This document shows positions 1 to 10,872 of a DNA stretch of 64,000 nt, piece by piece; position 1 is the first letter of the stretch, and every line of letters starts with the position of its first letter. The notes beneath the pieces were generated by a model, which searched no databases, was not told the origin of the DNA, and saw only the letters and a program-made list of their open reading frames with translations. The position numbers and the translations under genes were made by a program. The stretch spans positions 112,162 through 176,161 of the forward strand of contig JABANN010000007.1 in assembly GCA_013115125.1 (NCBI GenBank), in the 5' to 3' direction. Source of the stretch: Perkinsus olseni. Lineage: Eukaryota > Perkinsozoa > Perkinsida.

Positions 1-3000
1 GCGCTCACCGGGTCGGACGGTGACCCCAAAGAAATCTTGCGCCTGGGTGGACAGTTTCTCGAGCTTCCCTACAACATCTCGTGCATCATCATCTGCGTGA
101 CCGAGTTTTCGTAGGAAGCTTATAATGAGCTCCGACTGATTAACCAGCACCTGATAAACTGCACTCAGCGCCTCTGGCCTCCTCTACCCCCCTACATCTG
201 CATGTTGCTGCCTCAGCTTGCGGTCAGTCTCGGCACTAGCAACCATGGACCGCAACTTGTCACACTCCGCGGTACGCATGGCGAGCTGCTTCTCGAACTC
301 TTTAACTGTCTGCTGCAGCTCACTTCGTTGGGACTTTAGCGTATCAACCTTCAAACCGGACACTACCCGCTCCGGCCAAAGGTGATGTGCGGGACCTCTT
401 CCTCATAGGTTTGCCGGAGATGCTCTATCAGCACTTCATTCTTCCGTCGTGCTTCGTTCAACTGTTTGTTGAACTTCCTTTCTAGCCCTGCATCATTCGT
501 TGCCGATACTGTTGGATATCAGCAAGTACCACCTATGAGCTGCTTCTCATGCTCTGCCTTCACTGAGAGTTGTTTTCTGTCCAAATCAAGAGACTTCAAC
601 TCCGACAGCGCTGCGTACACCGCATCCCTGCAGCAGCAGCGGTACCACTCGACCCTCCAGGATTCGAGCTCCTACTACCTCAGGTTGTTGATCTCGGTTC
701 CAGTGGCCCCCTTACTAGAACTGCTGCCCTTCGAGGTACTTCTCTCTTGTAACCTGTCCTGCAGCTGCTTCACTTGGTCACGCATAACAGACTCCTGGTC
801 ACGCATCTGCCAAGAGCAGCAGTACCGATCCATCTTAGTGATGAGCTTACTTGAGCTGTTTCCCGCTGAAATCTATACTGTGTATCCTCTAGCGCTTGCT
901 TAGCCTCTTCCAGCATAGACTCTAGCTCGACAACACGCTCAGTCCACTTCTTCCTTTCCTGCTCGATATCGAAGTCTAGTGCCATGCCCGACTATATCCC
1001 TACTTGAGCGAAATCATCAGTATGTTGTTCCCGCTCTCGTGCAATCATCTCCTGTACGGCCGTATTCCTACCATCAGCCTCGGCGAGCCTAGGCAAACTC
1101 TGACGTACCGAGCTCGAGCGCCGGCACCCTTCGCCTACTTGGATTGCAGCTGCCGCTTGAGCTTATCATTCTCTTTGGACAGATCTTCCCACATCTTTTG
1201 CACTGAGTCGGTCATCGCTGGAAAGATAGCCTCCAACATCAACCCAGAGGATGCTGGTCCTACTGCTGTGGACTCGTATAGAGAGATCAGCTTGAAAGAA
1301 GAAGGGATCTACGACTGTCAAACAGATGAGCCCTGGATACCTGCTGCCATGCCTCCGCCAGATCAGTGAAACTAATGAAGTTCTTCTGCTCTATGTACCT
1401 ACAAGGGCGCGGCTATACGGTAGTTCTAGGAGATATACTAGCAGAGACTGCCAAAGTGTATCATGATCACTGATAAGATTCTAACAGCGTTGACTTGCCT
1501 GTCATGGAGCTCCTTATAAACAGCATGACACTCCCTTTCAGACACCCTCTTGTTTTCGACGTTCACATGTTCATTCAGTCTTGCTACAGCACTCCTGAGC
1601 TCCTGCCTGAAGTCTAGATACCGACTGTCACCTGATGGGTCGCACTAGCCGATAACCCTACAAGATCCCCCCCCCACCTTGGTCAAATTTAGGGCCGTTG
1701 AAGACCTGCAGTGCTGCAGCCTTGGCCTGCTTGTGTTTAGCTCGGACCTCCTCGTCTGACATTGGTAGCTTCTGCATCACATCCTCATTCATCGTAGCTC
1801 GATACCTGCCACCACGAATCACAGAAATAGGATTAATCATATCCCTTGGCCTACACATGGACAGCATCCCTGAGAGAAATCCTCAGTTGATGTGTGACGA
1901 CGTTAGTCCAAGCACTTTGTATGGTGGGCACTGCGCTAGAGTTGATAGCACTCACGTACCTATCACCGATCACGCTGGCTCCATCCCTGTAGACAGTGCC
2001 TACTCCTGAGCAAGTGTGGCTAGCATTGATCCATTGAGAGCAGTCCCTCCTATCATCTTCGGCTTCAACGAGGAGTACACCTAGGGAGGGAGCACCATCT
2101 GAGCTGCCTTGTGTATGCTGCTCGACTATCACCTTCTGGACAAAGGCATCCACCTGCTGCTGGAACTGAGGCCTCAATGCTTGATACGGTAGCTTCTGGA
2201 TGTGTCTCAGATCCGCCCTGATACCGCATGTAATTCCTATGATGATGAATGACGTCAGCGTCTGCTATTACTCATTCTCCACTGGTCTGACCATCACTGA
2301 GCAACTCCTATCCCTGAACATAGTCTTGATGCATTCGCGTATCTTATTCTTCTGCTCCACTCCTTCACTACGGCCCGCCACCGGCCTCAGGGCGTGCTCT
2401 AGGTACCTGTTAAACCACGTGGGCTCGAAGCTGTGGCTGCCCACAAGTTACTCACTCCTTGGGTGATATGGGCTGCCCTGTCTCGTTGACTAGTTTGAGA
2501 TTGAAGTCTCTGAGGACCCACAAGAGGGGAGGAAAGTGGGCTGCCAGGTCAGCCGAGTCTTTCGACAGATCCGGGTTGGAGTTGCGGCTGGATGATGATC
2601 GGACGTGGATGTGCTTGGTGAGATGTAGCACCTACCTCACATACTCAACATCTTCCATCATCAACCTAAGATACTCACCAAGTTGAGCTGGTCAAGGCTC
2701 TCCTCGTTGATCGCACCCATACTGTTGTAAACGAAGAACGAAGAGAGCAGCAGACAGAGGGAGAAGATCTGCATGTCGCAGCTCGTCGTTCGGACACAAC
2801 TACCGAGACCCTCTGTGTCGATAAGGATAGCGTGGAAATTCGGACCCAGCTGGACCTGGGCTATAATGATGACAACCTCGCCCCCTTCCCGCCTCCCCGC
2901 TACTACCGGCTGCCCCCACATCCATATACCTCGCGTACAGGGGTTCACACTAGGGCCTATCTCGAAGCCATCTTGTAGGCCTAGGAGACGGTTCATAAGG

Positions 3001-3351
3001 AAACTCTTGCCAGTACGGTAGAGACCAGCGATGCCGATGACAGCCACCTGCCCACCCAGGGGGAGACACTCGGCCAGAGGGAGTACAGCCTTTCCCCACC
3101 TTCCCTTCCATCTGTCTCAGTATATTGAGAGCGTACTCATCAGCGGTGCACTGCCCCGATTCATCAATCGATATGAGTTGTACAGGCCCACCATGGTAGC
3201 TGGGAGCCTTACTAGGCCCCTCCTCCTTCTCTACACCAGAGTTCATAGCAGCAGCAGTAGCTACAGGCATAGCACTCGGCGATGACGAAGTCGACTGGGA
3301 CATGACACTGATAGCGACGCGTACCTGCGAGGCACTGTTCCTAGCCTGCAT
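1..3351 (-). CDS. Guanylate-binding-protein (GBP)-like large GTPase, 3' end beyond window
   Basis: Dynamin-superfamily GTPase of the GBP/atlastin type. The first exon (3351-3100) encodes a Ser/Ala-rich N-terminus and ends in RQMEGK. A 52-base GT-AG intron follows, then the G domain: P-loop GLYRTGKSFL, TRGIWMW, switch II DTEGLGS, and SSFFVYNSMGAINEESLDQL. A later exon (about 2600-2450) gives WVLRDFNLKL, whose Arg-Asp is the GBP-type G4 motif. Helical-domain exons follow (YVSAINSSAVPTIQSAW near 1950-1900; KHKQAKAAALQVFNGPKF near 1740-1690). From about 1250 down to base 1, successive exons are charged and heptad-like (MWEDLSKENDKLKRQLQ; EQERKKWTERVVELESMLEE), giving a long coiled-coil tail. The family hydrolyses GTP and acts on membranes or pathogen vacuoles in animals; the role here is unknown. 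No stop is reached, so the gene continues off the left edge. Small introns interrupt it throughout. The family call is firm; exon borders in the tail are approximate. Confidence 0.9.
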
Positions 3352-3452
3352 ACTATCCTGTCATCGAACTCAATACACCAGGTGGTCCATCATGGATGCA
3401 CATTCATCATGGATCGTCGCGTACTGGTCATCATCATGATCATCACTGAGCT

Positions 3453-4302
3453 TTAGGATGATGCTCCCTGCTGTCCCTGCTTGGTAGTTATAACCCGGAC
3501 CAGCCACTCCATCCCGTCCTGGACCCCTTCGCCTGATTTAGCCGAGCATGCCTGACAAGGAACACTGCATGATGATGATGAGGGAAAGTCCATGGACTAT
3601 ACTTGTATAGTCCAGGTTCTGTCCCTAATGTTGTCCAGATGTAGGGCCTCGGTTATCTCCTACAAGAGGAGGCCCGCCGCTATCCTATTTATAGGGCGGA
3701 GGTCTCACATTGGCAGGCAATGCCTGTAGTAGATCCTGTTTGTTAGCAAAGACCAGTAGGGCTGTCCCTCCTACCATACAACCGCTACATCCCCTTCGTT
3801 GTAGCCCCTTTACCTAGTTTGTCCTCTTGAAGCAGCTCATTGAGCTCCTTGCCACTCTCCTCCAGTCGTCTACGATCAGCAGAGTCTATCACAAATACTA
3901 GCCCATCAGTAGCTTCAAAGTAGTTGGACCAATACGGTCGAATCGTCTTCTGGCCTGACGCCACCAACATAGAGTGGTTCACTGGATAGAACCAACAGGT
4001 CGGCAAGAGCAGCAGCTACACTCATAGTGATGATCTTACCACCAATATCCCAAACATTGAGCTTGAAGCCATCACGGACTAGACTCTTGATATTGAAGCC
4101 CTTACAACGAGCCACCAAAGCATAATCATCAGCGACAGACGATTTGATTTCCCCTCACCTGAGTCGGCATAACTTGAGTGATATCCTCATCGCTGAGCTT
4201 CCGTAGGATCGTTGTCTTCCCAGCGTTGTCAAGGCCCAACACCAATATCCTAGCTTCCCTCTCATCACGCTTCAGCTTCTTCAAGATGCTGAGAAGGCCC
4301 AT
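3453..4302 (-). CDS. ARL3: ADP-ribosylation factor-like GTPase ARL3
   Basis: Small Arf-family GTPase that in other eukaryotes releases lipidated cargo to cilia. The start at 4302 gives [20 protein letters not shown], as in ARL3; an upstream in-frame Met adds 11 residues unlike the family. Motifs in order: P-loop GLDNAGKTT, effector region PTQGFNIKS, switch II WDIGGQ (split by an intron), [25 protein letters not shown], and C-terminal [18 protein letters not shown] join six exons; the introns have GT-AG ends and are about 50-90 bases. The last intron (3602-3552) has its 5' splice site inside a 20-base palindrome. ARL2 is the main alternative, but the N-terminus and the RPYW..YFE..D block fit ARL3 better. 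Stop at 3453-3455. GBP lies about 100 bases downstream on the same strand. Confidence 0.93.
3594..3613. repeat. Perfect 9-bp palindrome over an ARL3 splice donor
   Basis: Arms of 9 bases (GGACTATAC and its complement) are separated by two bases. On the minus strand the ARL3 exon ends in CAA at 3603 and the intron GT starts at 3602, the first base of the second arm. The donor is therefore at the loop/stem boundary of a potential RNA hairpin. Confidence 0.6.
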
Positions 4303-4501
4303 ATTCAACGTCTGGGATGAAAGAGCGAAGGGCACCTAGTAGTAGCAGTGGCGAGACTACCCTACAGCAGCAGACCTCACGTCTTCCACATCTTACAACG
4401 ATTATTGAGCGACTTCAACTCAAACAGCACCGAGCCCTCTAATAATATCAACAGCGGAAGGGAACAACACCCAACCAAGAGCATTCAATACTGTACAATC
4501 A

Positions 4502-5449
4502 TCAACTCGTCCTCAGTGGTCCTAAGAGCAAATCTCGGTACCCTCGACCTGTACGTAGTTTGTCTCCCCTTCTCGTCCGGGATCGACTCCTCCGCCTCGG
4601 GGTTTGTGTACCGCTACTCACCATCGAATGTGATAACAGACCCTCCTGTCTTCGGACACCTATGCATTCGGCTAGCGGGCATATCCGCTGTGGACTATGT
4701 CGACCTCTCACGAGCTCAGGACTCCTTCCCACAGCATGGGCAGTGGCAAGTCTCCGAGGGGAGCTCCGAGGGGGCGATGGGCAACCTCGCCGACATCGCG
4801 TGTGCAGACCCCTATAGGCAGGGAGGCTCAACATCGACACTTGGGAATCATTCAGCTGTGGTACTCGGGCCTTAGGGGATGGACGTAGGTCCGGCATCCT
4901 TAGAAGGTCATCGCACACTCGACTAGGAGATGGTGACCGTGGTCGAGGGGTACCAAGATGACTGAACAGCGGGGAGGTTGAGGTCTGCCCCCGCGCAATA
5001 GGACCGCCTACCGTAGGTGACTTCCCCCGGCCAGCTCTGCGCGAGGGCGAGTCCTTAGGCGAGGCTGGCGGACATATGGGTCGAGCCATGCTCCCTCGAG
5101 AGTCCCTAGCGCTCCCTCTCTCCACTGACCTCAACAACGAGCATTCTACCGCAATTTGGTGTGCCTTGCGGAACTTCAACGCTCGTAGCCTCGCTTCGAT
5201 CGCCTCAATCTCGATATCAGAGGTGATGACACTGTCATCATCGGCCCAGTCATCGAGGGGAGGATGGTGGCCTCGCAGGCACCCCATCGAACTGGGTGCA
5301 AGGACCAAACGGCTTAGATCAGTACTCGGAGGCCTTCCACCAGGGTAACCTGGACTCCCCTTCCTCGGTATCCGCTCCTGTGGCTCATCGCACACGAACG
5401 GCGCAGGAGAAGAACGGCGACATGGAAGGAACCGAGGTGTGCCGGGCAT
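4502..5449 (-). CDS. Hypothetical Arg/Ser/Pro-rich protein, 315 aa, single exon
   Basis: An uninterrupted 315-residue frame from an ATG at 5449. I do not recognise it. It is basic and low in complexity, rich in Arg, Ser and Pro (SPSPSR, PPRSSPRR), with an RS-like C-terminus containing RRRSRSRTRRG. The one ordered-looking stretch is an acidic then helical segment near residues 66-95 (DDWADDDSVITSDIEIEAIE, then ARLRALKFRKA). RS-type tails occur in splicing or nuclear proteins, but there is no RRM or other domain to support a role. It lies upstream of ARL3 on the same strand. Composition alone could produce a long frame in GC-balanced DNA, so this is a probable rather than certain gene. Confidence 0.5.
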   Translation of the reverse strand: MPGTPRFLPCRRSSPAPFVCDEPQERIPRKGSPGYPGGRPPSTDLSRLVLAPSSMGCLRGHHPPLDDWADDDSVITSDIEIEAIEARLRALKFRKAHQIAVECSLLRSVERGSARDSRGSMARPICPPASPKDSPSRRAGRGKSPTVGGPIARGQTSTSPLFSHLGTPRPRSPSPSRVCDDLLRMPDLRPSPKARVPQLNDSQVSMLSLPAYRGLHTRCRRGCPSPPRSSPRRLATAHAVGRSPELVRGRHSPQRICPLAECIGVRRQEGLLSHSMVSSGTQTPRRRSRSRTRRGDKLRTGRGYRDLLLGPLRTS

Positions 5450-6716
5450 TAACTACCCAGAGCAACGCCGCCGCTAGCAGTGCCAACCAATGATGATGCT
5501 ATCCTCTGAGAGAATCATCGCCCGCTGGTATTAACAAAACGCTACATAAGCGGGTGATCCGTGAAAAAAGCGGATCTGAATGGAGGGCTATAATGTCCAC
5601 CCACGAACGAGGGATGACGATGCGAGGCCCCTCCAGTATCTATTGAACAGAAAGCAAGGCGCCCCTCGCTGGACTATAGGCTACGTTGTTGGCCAACAAT
5701 GCGAGAGCGCCTCTGACGACACACCAAGGATCAAGCACCTACTCCGATATCCTCGATAGACATTTCAATCAAGCTGGGAAGGTAAGACCAGAGAGCACCT
5801 ACTACCTTGTGTGGAGCCTAACAGGATATCTGTGCCGCCTCATAGTCCCACAGCATTCCGAAACCAGAGAGGGGCAGAACTTTCCTGTATAAGAGAGGGG
5901 ACTCGCCTTGGACCACGGCTCCGAGAGACTGCTAACGGACTCGTTCTCAGACCTTTCAATATTACCCGATCTGCAAATATTGATACTGCCGATAATTCTC
6001 CCGCCAAGGCGTCTAGCACGCTCACCATAACCCTGCGGGAGAGTCGGCTGAGGGGCGGCTCGGCAGGCGGTAACATCTAGATTCACAGGATCAACAATAC
6101 GACCTAACTACGACCTACTACGGTTCAACCGTGATTTCTCTATGCATCACGCTCCACTTTCCCTCCCCTTACGGATTAAGCGCGAGATAAACCAGACATC
6201 TCTAGAACAGGACGCGCTCCCGACGACAAAAGACCCCTGCCTACGGAGGAATGATGCAGGACATGGGTTGGTACGGAGGTGATGGAGTGTATTCAAAATA
6301 CTTTGCCCCTCAAATCAGGCTCGAGCGTCCCTGTTAAGGATCGTAGGACCCAGTGCTAGATGGTATTGACGAATGGCCCAAGACAGTAGAGGGCGTGAAA
6401 CGTAAATGCTACAGTGAAATTTGACTGTGACGAGTGGAAAATGAGCAGAATGCTGTGACAACTGCTTTAACAACGAATAATGACAATAACAACTGCGTGG
6501 GACAGAAGGGACGGTGAAGACCATTTCGACGACGAAGTGGATAAATAAGAACGAGAGAGCAGCCAAGAGCCCGATTGTAATACACTTCCAGCTACACATC
6601 TACGCACAACAACGGTCATTAGTGATGTTCGACACAGTCATTGACGAGACCCTGGACAATTAACAACTAGAATGATTTGTGAATGCATCTAATGGTGACG
6701 ATAGTAGCGACGCAGG
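5450..6716. other. Gene-free stretch
   Basis: About 1.27 kb between two minus-strand frames. Only short overlapping frames on both strands (up to about 94 codons), none with a recognisable motif. No RNA gene or repeat seen. Probably the promoter/5' region of the 4502-5449 gene and the 3' flank of the next. Confidence 0.4.
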
Positions 6717-6862
6717 CTAACCTTGACGAACTCTCTTACAGTGCTCATTGGCATCTGCTCTGACACATTTAAGCACTGGATTATGCGCAGTTGAGAGTGC
6801 AGGATCTGTCGCTCGTCTCACTAATAGGGTGCTATCCGAATCACTACTACAAGAGAGTGGCG

Positions 6863-6894
<32 letters not shown>

Positions 6895-7412
6895 GGTAGT
6901 CTACTAAGGCGCTGCTGCTCGTTAGCCATGATGTGGTCCCATAGATGCTCATCGAAGCCGTCCGATCTTTGTGACGAAGAGTTCTCTCCTTCCCTAGACG
7001 ATGCCGTGGGCCATACATCTTCATCTTCATACGACTTCCTCTCGATTATATGCAAGGCTCGGACACACTCAGCTTGCTTAGTTCGTCCAATAAGATGTGC
7101 TACATTCGAAGGTAGATCCCCGACTTGATTGTTGATGGTGAGTTCATCATCGCAGACCCTTTGGAAATTAACATTGTGACCCTTCGAGTTGGTACTGGAA
7201 CCCCGTCGCCGGTTTGCCACGCTGACTTCAGAATTATCCGACCCACTGCTGCCGCCTCTGCCTTGGGAACGAGTCTCGAGCATCGTTGACGACGGATTCG
7301 GCGATTGGTGGGCCTCCTCCCCAAAACCTAGTCGGGATTGATTTGTGTCGCTCCGAGACGTACCACCAGAGGACTCCGAAACTCCTGTCGTAACTGAAGG
7401 ACTCAACATCAT
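6717..7412 (-). CDS. Hypothetical Ser/Thr-rich protein with 11-Thr tract, 231 aa
   Basis: Single-exon frame starting at ATG 7412 (MMLSPSVTTG). No known domain. It is hydrophilic, with many Ser, Gly and Asn, an acidic central segment (IERKSYEDEDVWPTASS), a short helical patch (DEHLWDHIMANEQQRLSRL), then a run of 11 threonines followed by PLSCSSDSDS. The Thr run is encoded by a trinucleotide microsatellite at 6862-6894. There is no signal peptide or membrane segment. It is probably a disordered protein. The frame is long and carries an amphipathic segment, which favours a real gene, but it could be the last exon of a gene whose earlier exons lie near 7465-8017. Confidence 0.4.
6862..6894. repeat. 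(GTT)11 microsatellite coding poly-Thr
   Basis: Eleven perfect GTT units on the plus strand. Read as ACA on the minus strand they give the poly-threonine tract of the 6717-7412 frame. Length variation between strains is expected. Confidence 0.9.
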
Positions 7413-7681
7413 CCTACCATACTTTCAGTCAAGAAATGCCTGGACTGAATAAGGGCCACTATGCTCATCCAGGCTGCCAAAACTCACATCGAGTCACGTA
7501 GGCATATCCTCTCGAGCTCTTGGATTCGATAGGAAGAAATGGTCGACCACCGGCGTCCTCCTGAGCCCCTGCTGATGGTTGAAACGGCGTCAGATAGGTC
7601 GGAAGTGATGCTCGACGTGATGGACATGCTCCTGCTGGTAATAGTGTCATAAGATAGCGCTACGATAGAGAAGTCGAACTG

Positions 7682-8017
7682 CTAGCGCCAAAAAAATACT
7701 CGAAAAACTCCGATGCCAGGATTCGATCTCGGGAGGATCAGTGGTGGGGCGGAAAAGGAGAGAACCTGGAAGAGATTCCCGTCATCAAGTGAATTTTGCG
7801 GTGCCCCCCGGCGGCCGTGATCGCTCCACCTGGAGGGTCTGTTAGTCCCTGTGTTCAGTTGAGCTCTATGACACCGTTCTTTCTCAAGCCGTTCTTTCAT
7901 CATTTTTCGACTGATGTACGGCGTGGCGACATCCTCGAGTGATGGACAACAAGGCGGGCTCATCTCTGTCGATATCGGATGCCCAAGCGGCTCGTGCATG
8001 ATCAGCCGCCGTCCCAT
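7682..8017 (-). CDS. Weak candidate exon, 111 codons
   Basis: An ATG-started frame (MGRRLIMHEPLGHP) on the minus strand. It has a basic helical segment, SRKMMKERLEKERCHRAQL, near residues 36-54 and no recognised domain. It may be a first exon, spliced toward 7465-7650 and the 6717-7412 frame, but I could not find a convincing set of splice sites. A chance frame is equally likely. Confidence 0.2.
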   Translation of the reverse strand: MGRRLIMHEPLGHPISTEMSPPCCPSLEDVATPYISRKMMKERLEKERCHRAQLNTGTNRPSRWSDHGRRGAPQNSLDDGNLFQVLSFSAPPLILPRSNPGIGVFRVFFWR

Positions 8018-10452
8018 CTTCCCTCCAGAGAGTAGGATACGTAGGTTGCAATCATCAACTATTCGGGCCCGTAATCGGATGCTTCATCCTAGTCGAATGT
8101 GCGCAGATGGTTATTCATGTGTTGTCATCGGCATTTTTCCGCGTGTTGCCATGGATGCAGTCCGCCTCCCCTACAGCGTTTACTTCTGATATGAAAAGCT
8201 CTCCCCCGCTGGGAAGATAACGGTCACCTGCTACTCACTATGTAGGACAACTCAAAGCTCACATGAGGCCTGTTAGAAATCACCAACGAAGTCGCAGGAG
8301 CTCTACACAAGAGAACGGTAAGATGGATGAGTGACTACTCCGAGCAGCTAGGAGAATCCCACCGCCTGGAGGTCCACGAAGAGGAGACTTCTAAGCTGGT
8401 GGGGTAAACATTTCTCCACGATACAGTGGCATCACGACCGTTCAATGATATTCGCAAAAATGGTAGCATGAATGGCAGAAGTTCTAAGGGAATGACACCT
8501 TTGGGGTCTTTTTGATGCCACTATAATCGCTGTCCCTTCTGGCCAATGGCACCGAATACCTTCCGTACAAACAGTCACAGGGTAGACTACAATAGTGGTA
8601 CGAATATCACCGCCGACAAAGCACAAATGAGAGATTACTGTATATAAATATTGTAACTCGAAAGCGTTCAACTACTACAGCCAAGCATTGTCGTGTCTGG
8701 CACTTGCTAGGAGCACACTATGAGTCGAAAGAGCGGTATCATAACAACCTCGGATGCCCCAGTATGCATCTAACCTCTCAATCACAGAGAACCGTCCGCG
8801 TACCACTCTCGGTAATACTATCAGGGCTCTGCTTCATTCATCTCGTCCAACGAGTAACATTGAGTCAGAACATCACCACAATAATCGAGTTCGCTACAAT
8901 GCTACTGCTAGAAGTAGTAGCAGACGACTGGAAGATATCCGCGAACAAGCAATACACAACAACAACCGGGGAGGACAGCAGCAAGAAGGGATAATACACT
9001 GAGGTTAGTGAAGAATATACAACAATAAAGAGAGAGTGCGCATAGAGCAGCGGTACCATCTGGCATATCAAAGAGTACCATGCAAGCGTATTGGTCATTA
9101 TAGCGACTGCAGGATGATCGCCTTGCAGAAGGTTGTGTAGGCGTAGTAGCCAGGTAACGGTAGCAAAATTACTATGGCGAATTTGATTTGACGCTACAAG
9201 AAAGACGAGGAGGCCATGACTGCACTTGAATTGCCAGGGACACGCTCACCTCAGCGTGCGCAGGCTTTGAGCAACCTGGAGAAATGATGAACGCAGAGAA
9301 CAGTAGTATTCTAATGGAGAAAGAGAGGCCAGTCAAAAGAAACGGGAGACGAATGGCTCATTGTTTAGCCTGACTTCACAAGATTGATGATGATGAGAAC
9401 AATGATTACAAGCAGAACAATCAACAAAGTACAGCAGCAATAATAATACTAATAACCAGCTTCATACCAGCTTCATGGTAGTAGCCACAATGTTGTCTAG
9501 ATATGATACTACTAAGTACTTGACAGCCTCAACCAGTGTCATTTACAACATCAGCTACGACACCGATTATGTACGGTGCACGAGGATTCTCCTTCTTCTA
9601 CTAATACTACTACTGCTGATGATACTCCTCACGGTTGCTGAAACCCTGTTTTCACACGATTATAGTATTAGAGCATCACAACGACGGTGGTAGTGATGGT
9701 AACAATAGTAGCGGTAATAAGCGTCTTCACAATTTAAGCACAGTTAAATACCACCCCATCCGCCTAAGTCTTAGTTTACAATGGTTGATTGTCTCCGCTG
9801 TAAGCAAGCGCTTCGAACAATCAAAATGAGCTGCTCAATCAACCAGCAGTATAATAGTATCGCATCATCACTATCATGTCAATCAACGGAATGGATAGTG
9901 TAAGATGATGATGATGATGTAGTGTCTTGGTTATGCCGCCATAACTTCACTGCTACGTGGCATCCTGCGGACATAGGTCGCCATACCTCGGCTCTAGAAA
10001 CGAACAGCTCATCATCAGCTCGACAGTCCGTACATATAGCATTGCTCTTACCCTTGACTCTCTCCTTCGCGGTGTTGAAACGATGTATGTTCCTCGAGGC
10101 GAGCTCTGATACCTGAGAGTGGGGATAATGCCTAGAGCAGACGCGAGCAGGTTGCTGCTTACGCGTAGAGGCTACATGCGGGTGACATTCCCGATGCCCT
10201 GCGTGTACGAGGGGTATCACCAGCTGAAGAGGGCATAGTCATACTTCATAAGGAAAGCTCAGTGAACTACTCCAACTCACCTAAGCTGCTAGTGGTAATA
10301 CGGGGAGATGCACTCGGGTACCTGCTCAAAGAAGTTTTTCAACCCCCCTTCAGTCGTCATCTTACCGATGCCTGTACGAATACATAGCAGGAGTGGTGGA
10401 CGTCGACAGACCTGAGAGTATAGCACTGGAAACCTGCCAGGCGGACAGTGTG
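8018..10452. other. 2.4 kb without a supported gene
   Basis: Only short frames. A plus-strand frame at 8754-9002 is Asn/Arg/Gln-rich (RSSSRRLEDIREQAIHNNN), and a minus-strand stretch at 10220-9879 includes FNTAKERVKGKSNAICTDC; neither is recognisable. A short minus-strand peptide, MTTEGGLKNFFEQ, ending at a GT donor near 10324 could be a first exon. A TATA-like run lies at about 8640-8650. Several trinucleotide-rich patches (CAA, CAG, ATG) occur. Confidence 0.3.
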
Positions 10453-10872
10453 TTAGCTATTCGTCTTACCAGGAGCATCCAGAGACCCTGCCGCAGATCG
10501 ACCTGGCCTTATTCTTCTATGAGCCGTAATACCCGGCAATGGAGGTAAACGCTGCTCGCGATGCTTCACTGATTCATCCGGGGCACGTGATGAGGACGCA
10601 GTTGTTGAAGTAGACGGCACGGCTGAAAGACGAACAATCACAGTCGAAAAGTTCGCCTGAGGATTCTCACAATCATCCATGTTCAGTGAGCCAGTCGGCT
10701 GCAGGGGTACGGCACCGCCTTTGGACGGGATCGCTGACCTGAATGACCTAGGAGGGACGAGCTCGGTGATCTGGCCACTGGCATGAGGAGAGGAGGAGTA
10801 CTCTGCATCATCATCGTCACTGCTTGGGGTCGTTATATTGTCCTCGACATCTTTGCTCTCAGCACATCCCAT
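10453..10872 (-). CDS. Small hydrophilic protein with MGC acylation-type N-terminus, 139 aa
   Basis: Frame from ATG 10872 beginning MGCAESKDVEDNITTPSSDD. Gly2 followed by Cys3 and a Ser at position 6 is the pattern for N-myristoylation plus palmitoylation. The rest is disordered and Ser/Pro/Asp-rich with no domain. Such proteins in alveolates often sit on the plasma membrane or the pellicle/alveolar membrane, so peripheral membrane attachment is the likely property; the function is unknown. The N-terminal motif at exactly the ATG argues for a real gene and start. It precedes nothing obvious on the same strand; the ABC transporter ends about 725 bases upstream. Confidence 0.55.
   Translation of the reverse strand: MGCAESKDVEDNITTPSSDDDDAEYSSSPHASGQITELVPPRSFRSAIPSKGGAVPLQPTGSLNMDDCENPQANFSTVIVRLSAVPSTSTTASSSRAPDESVKHREQRLPPLPGITAHRRIRPGRSAAGSLDAPGKTNS

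Noticed and set aside
466-1369. Plus-strand frames in the left end
   Set aside because: The minus strand there reads as coiled-coil exons of the GBP-like gene; the plus frames have no motif.
5802-6086. Overlapping frames of 78-94 codons on both strands
   Set aside because: All are similar in length on opposite strands, with no motif, signal or splice-supported extension.
7690-7740. Minus-strand tRNA suggested by a TCGAATCC segment followed by T runs
   Set aside because: No A-box at the right distance and no acceptor pairing.
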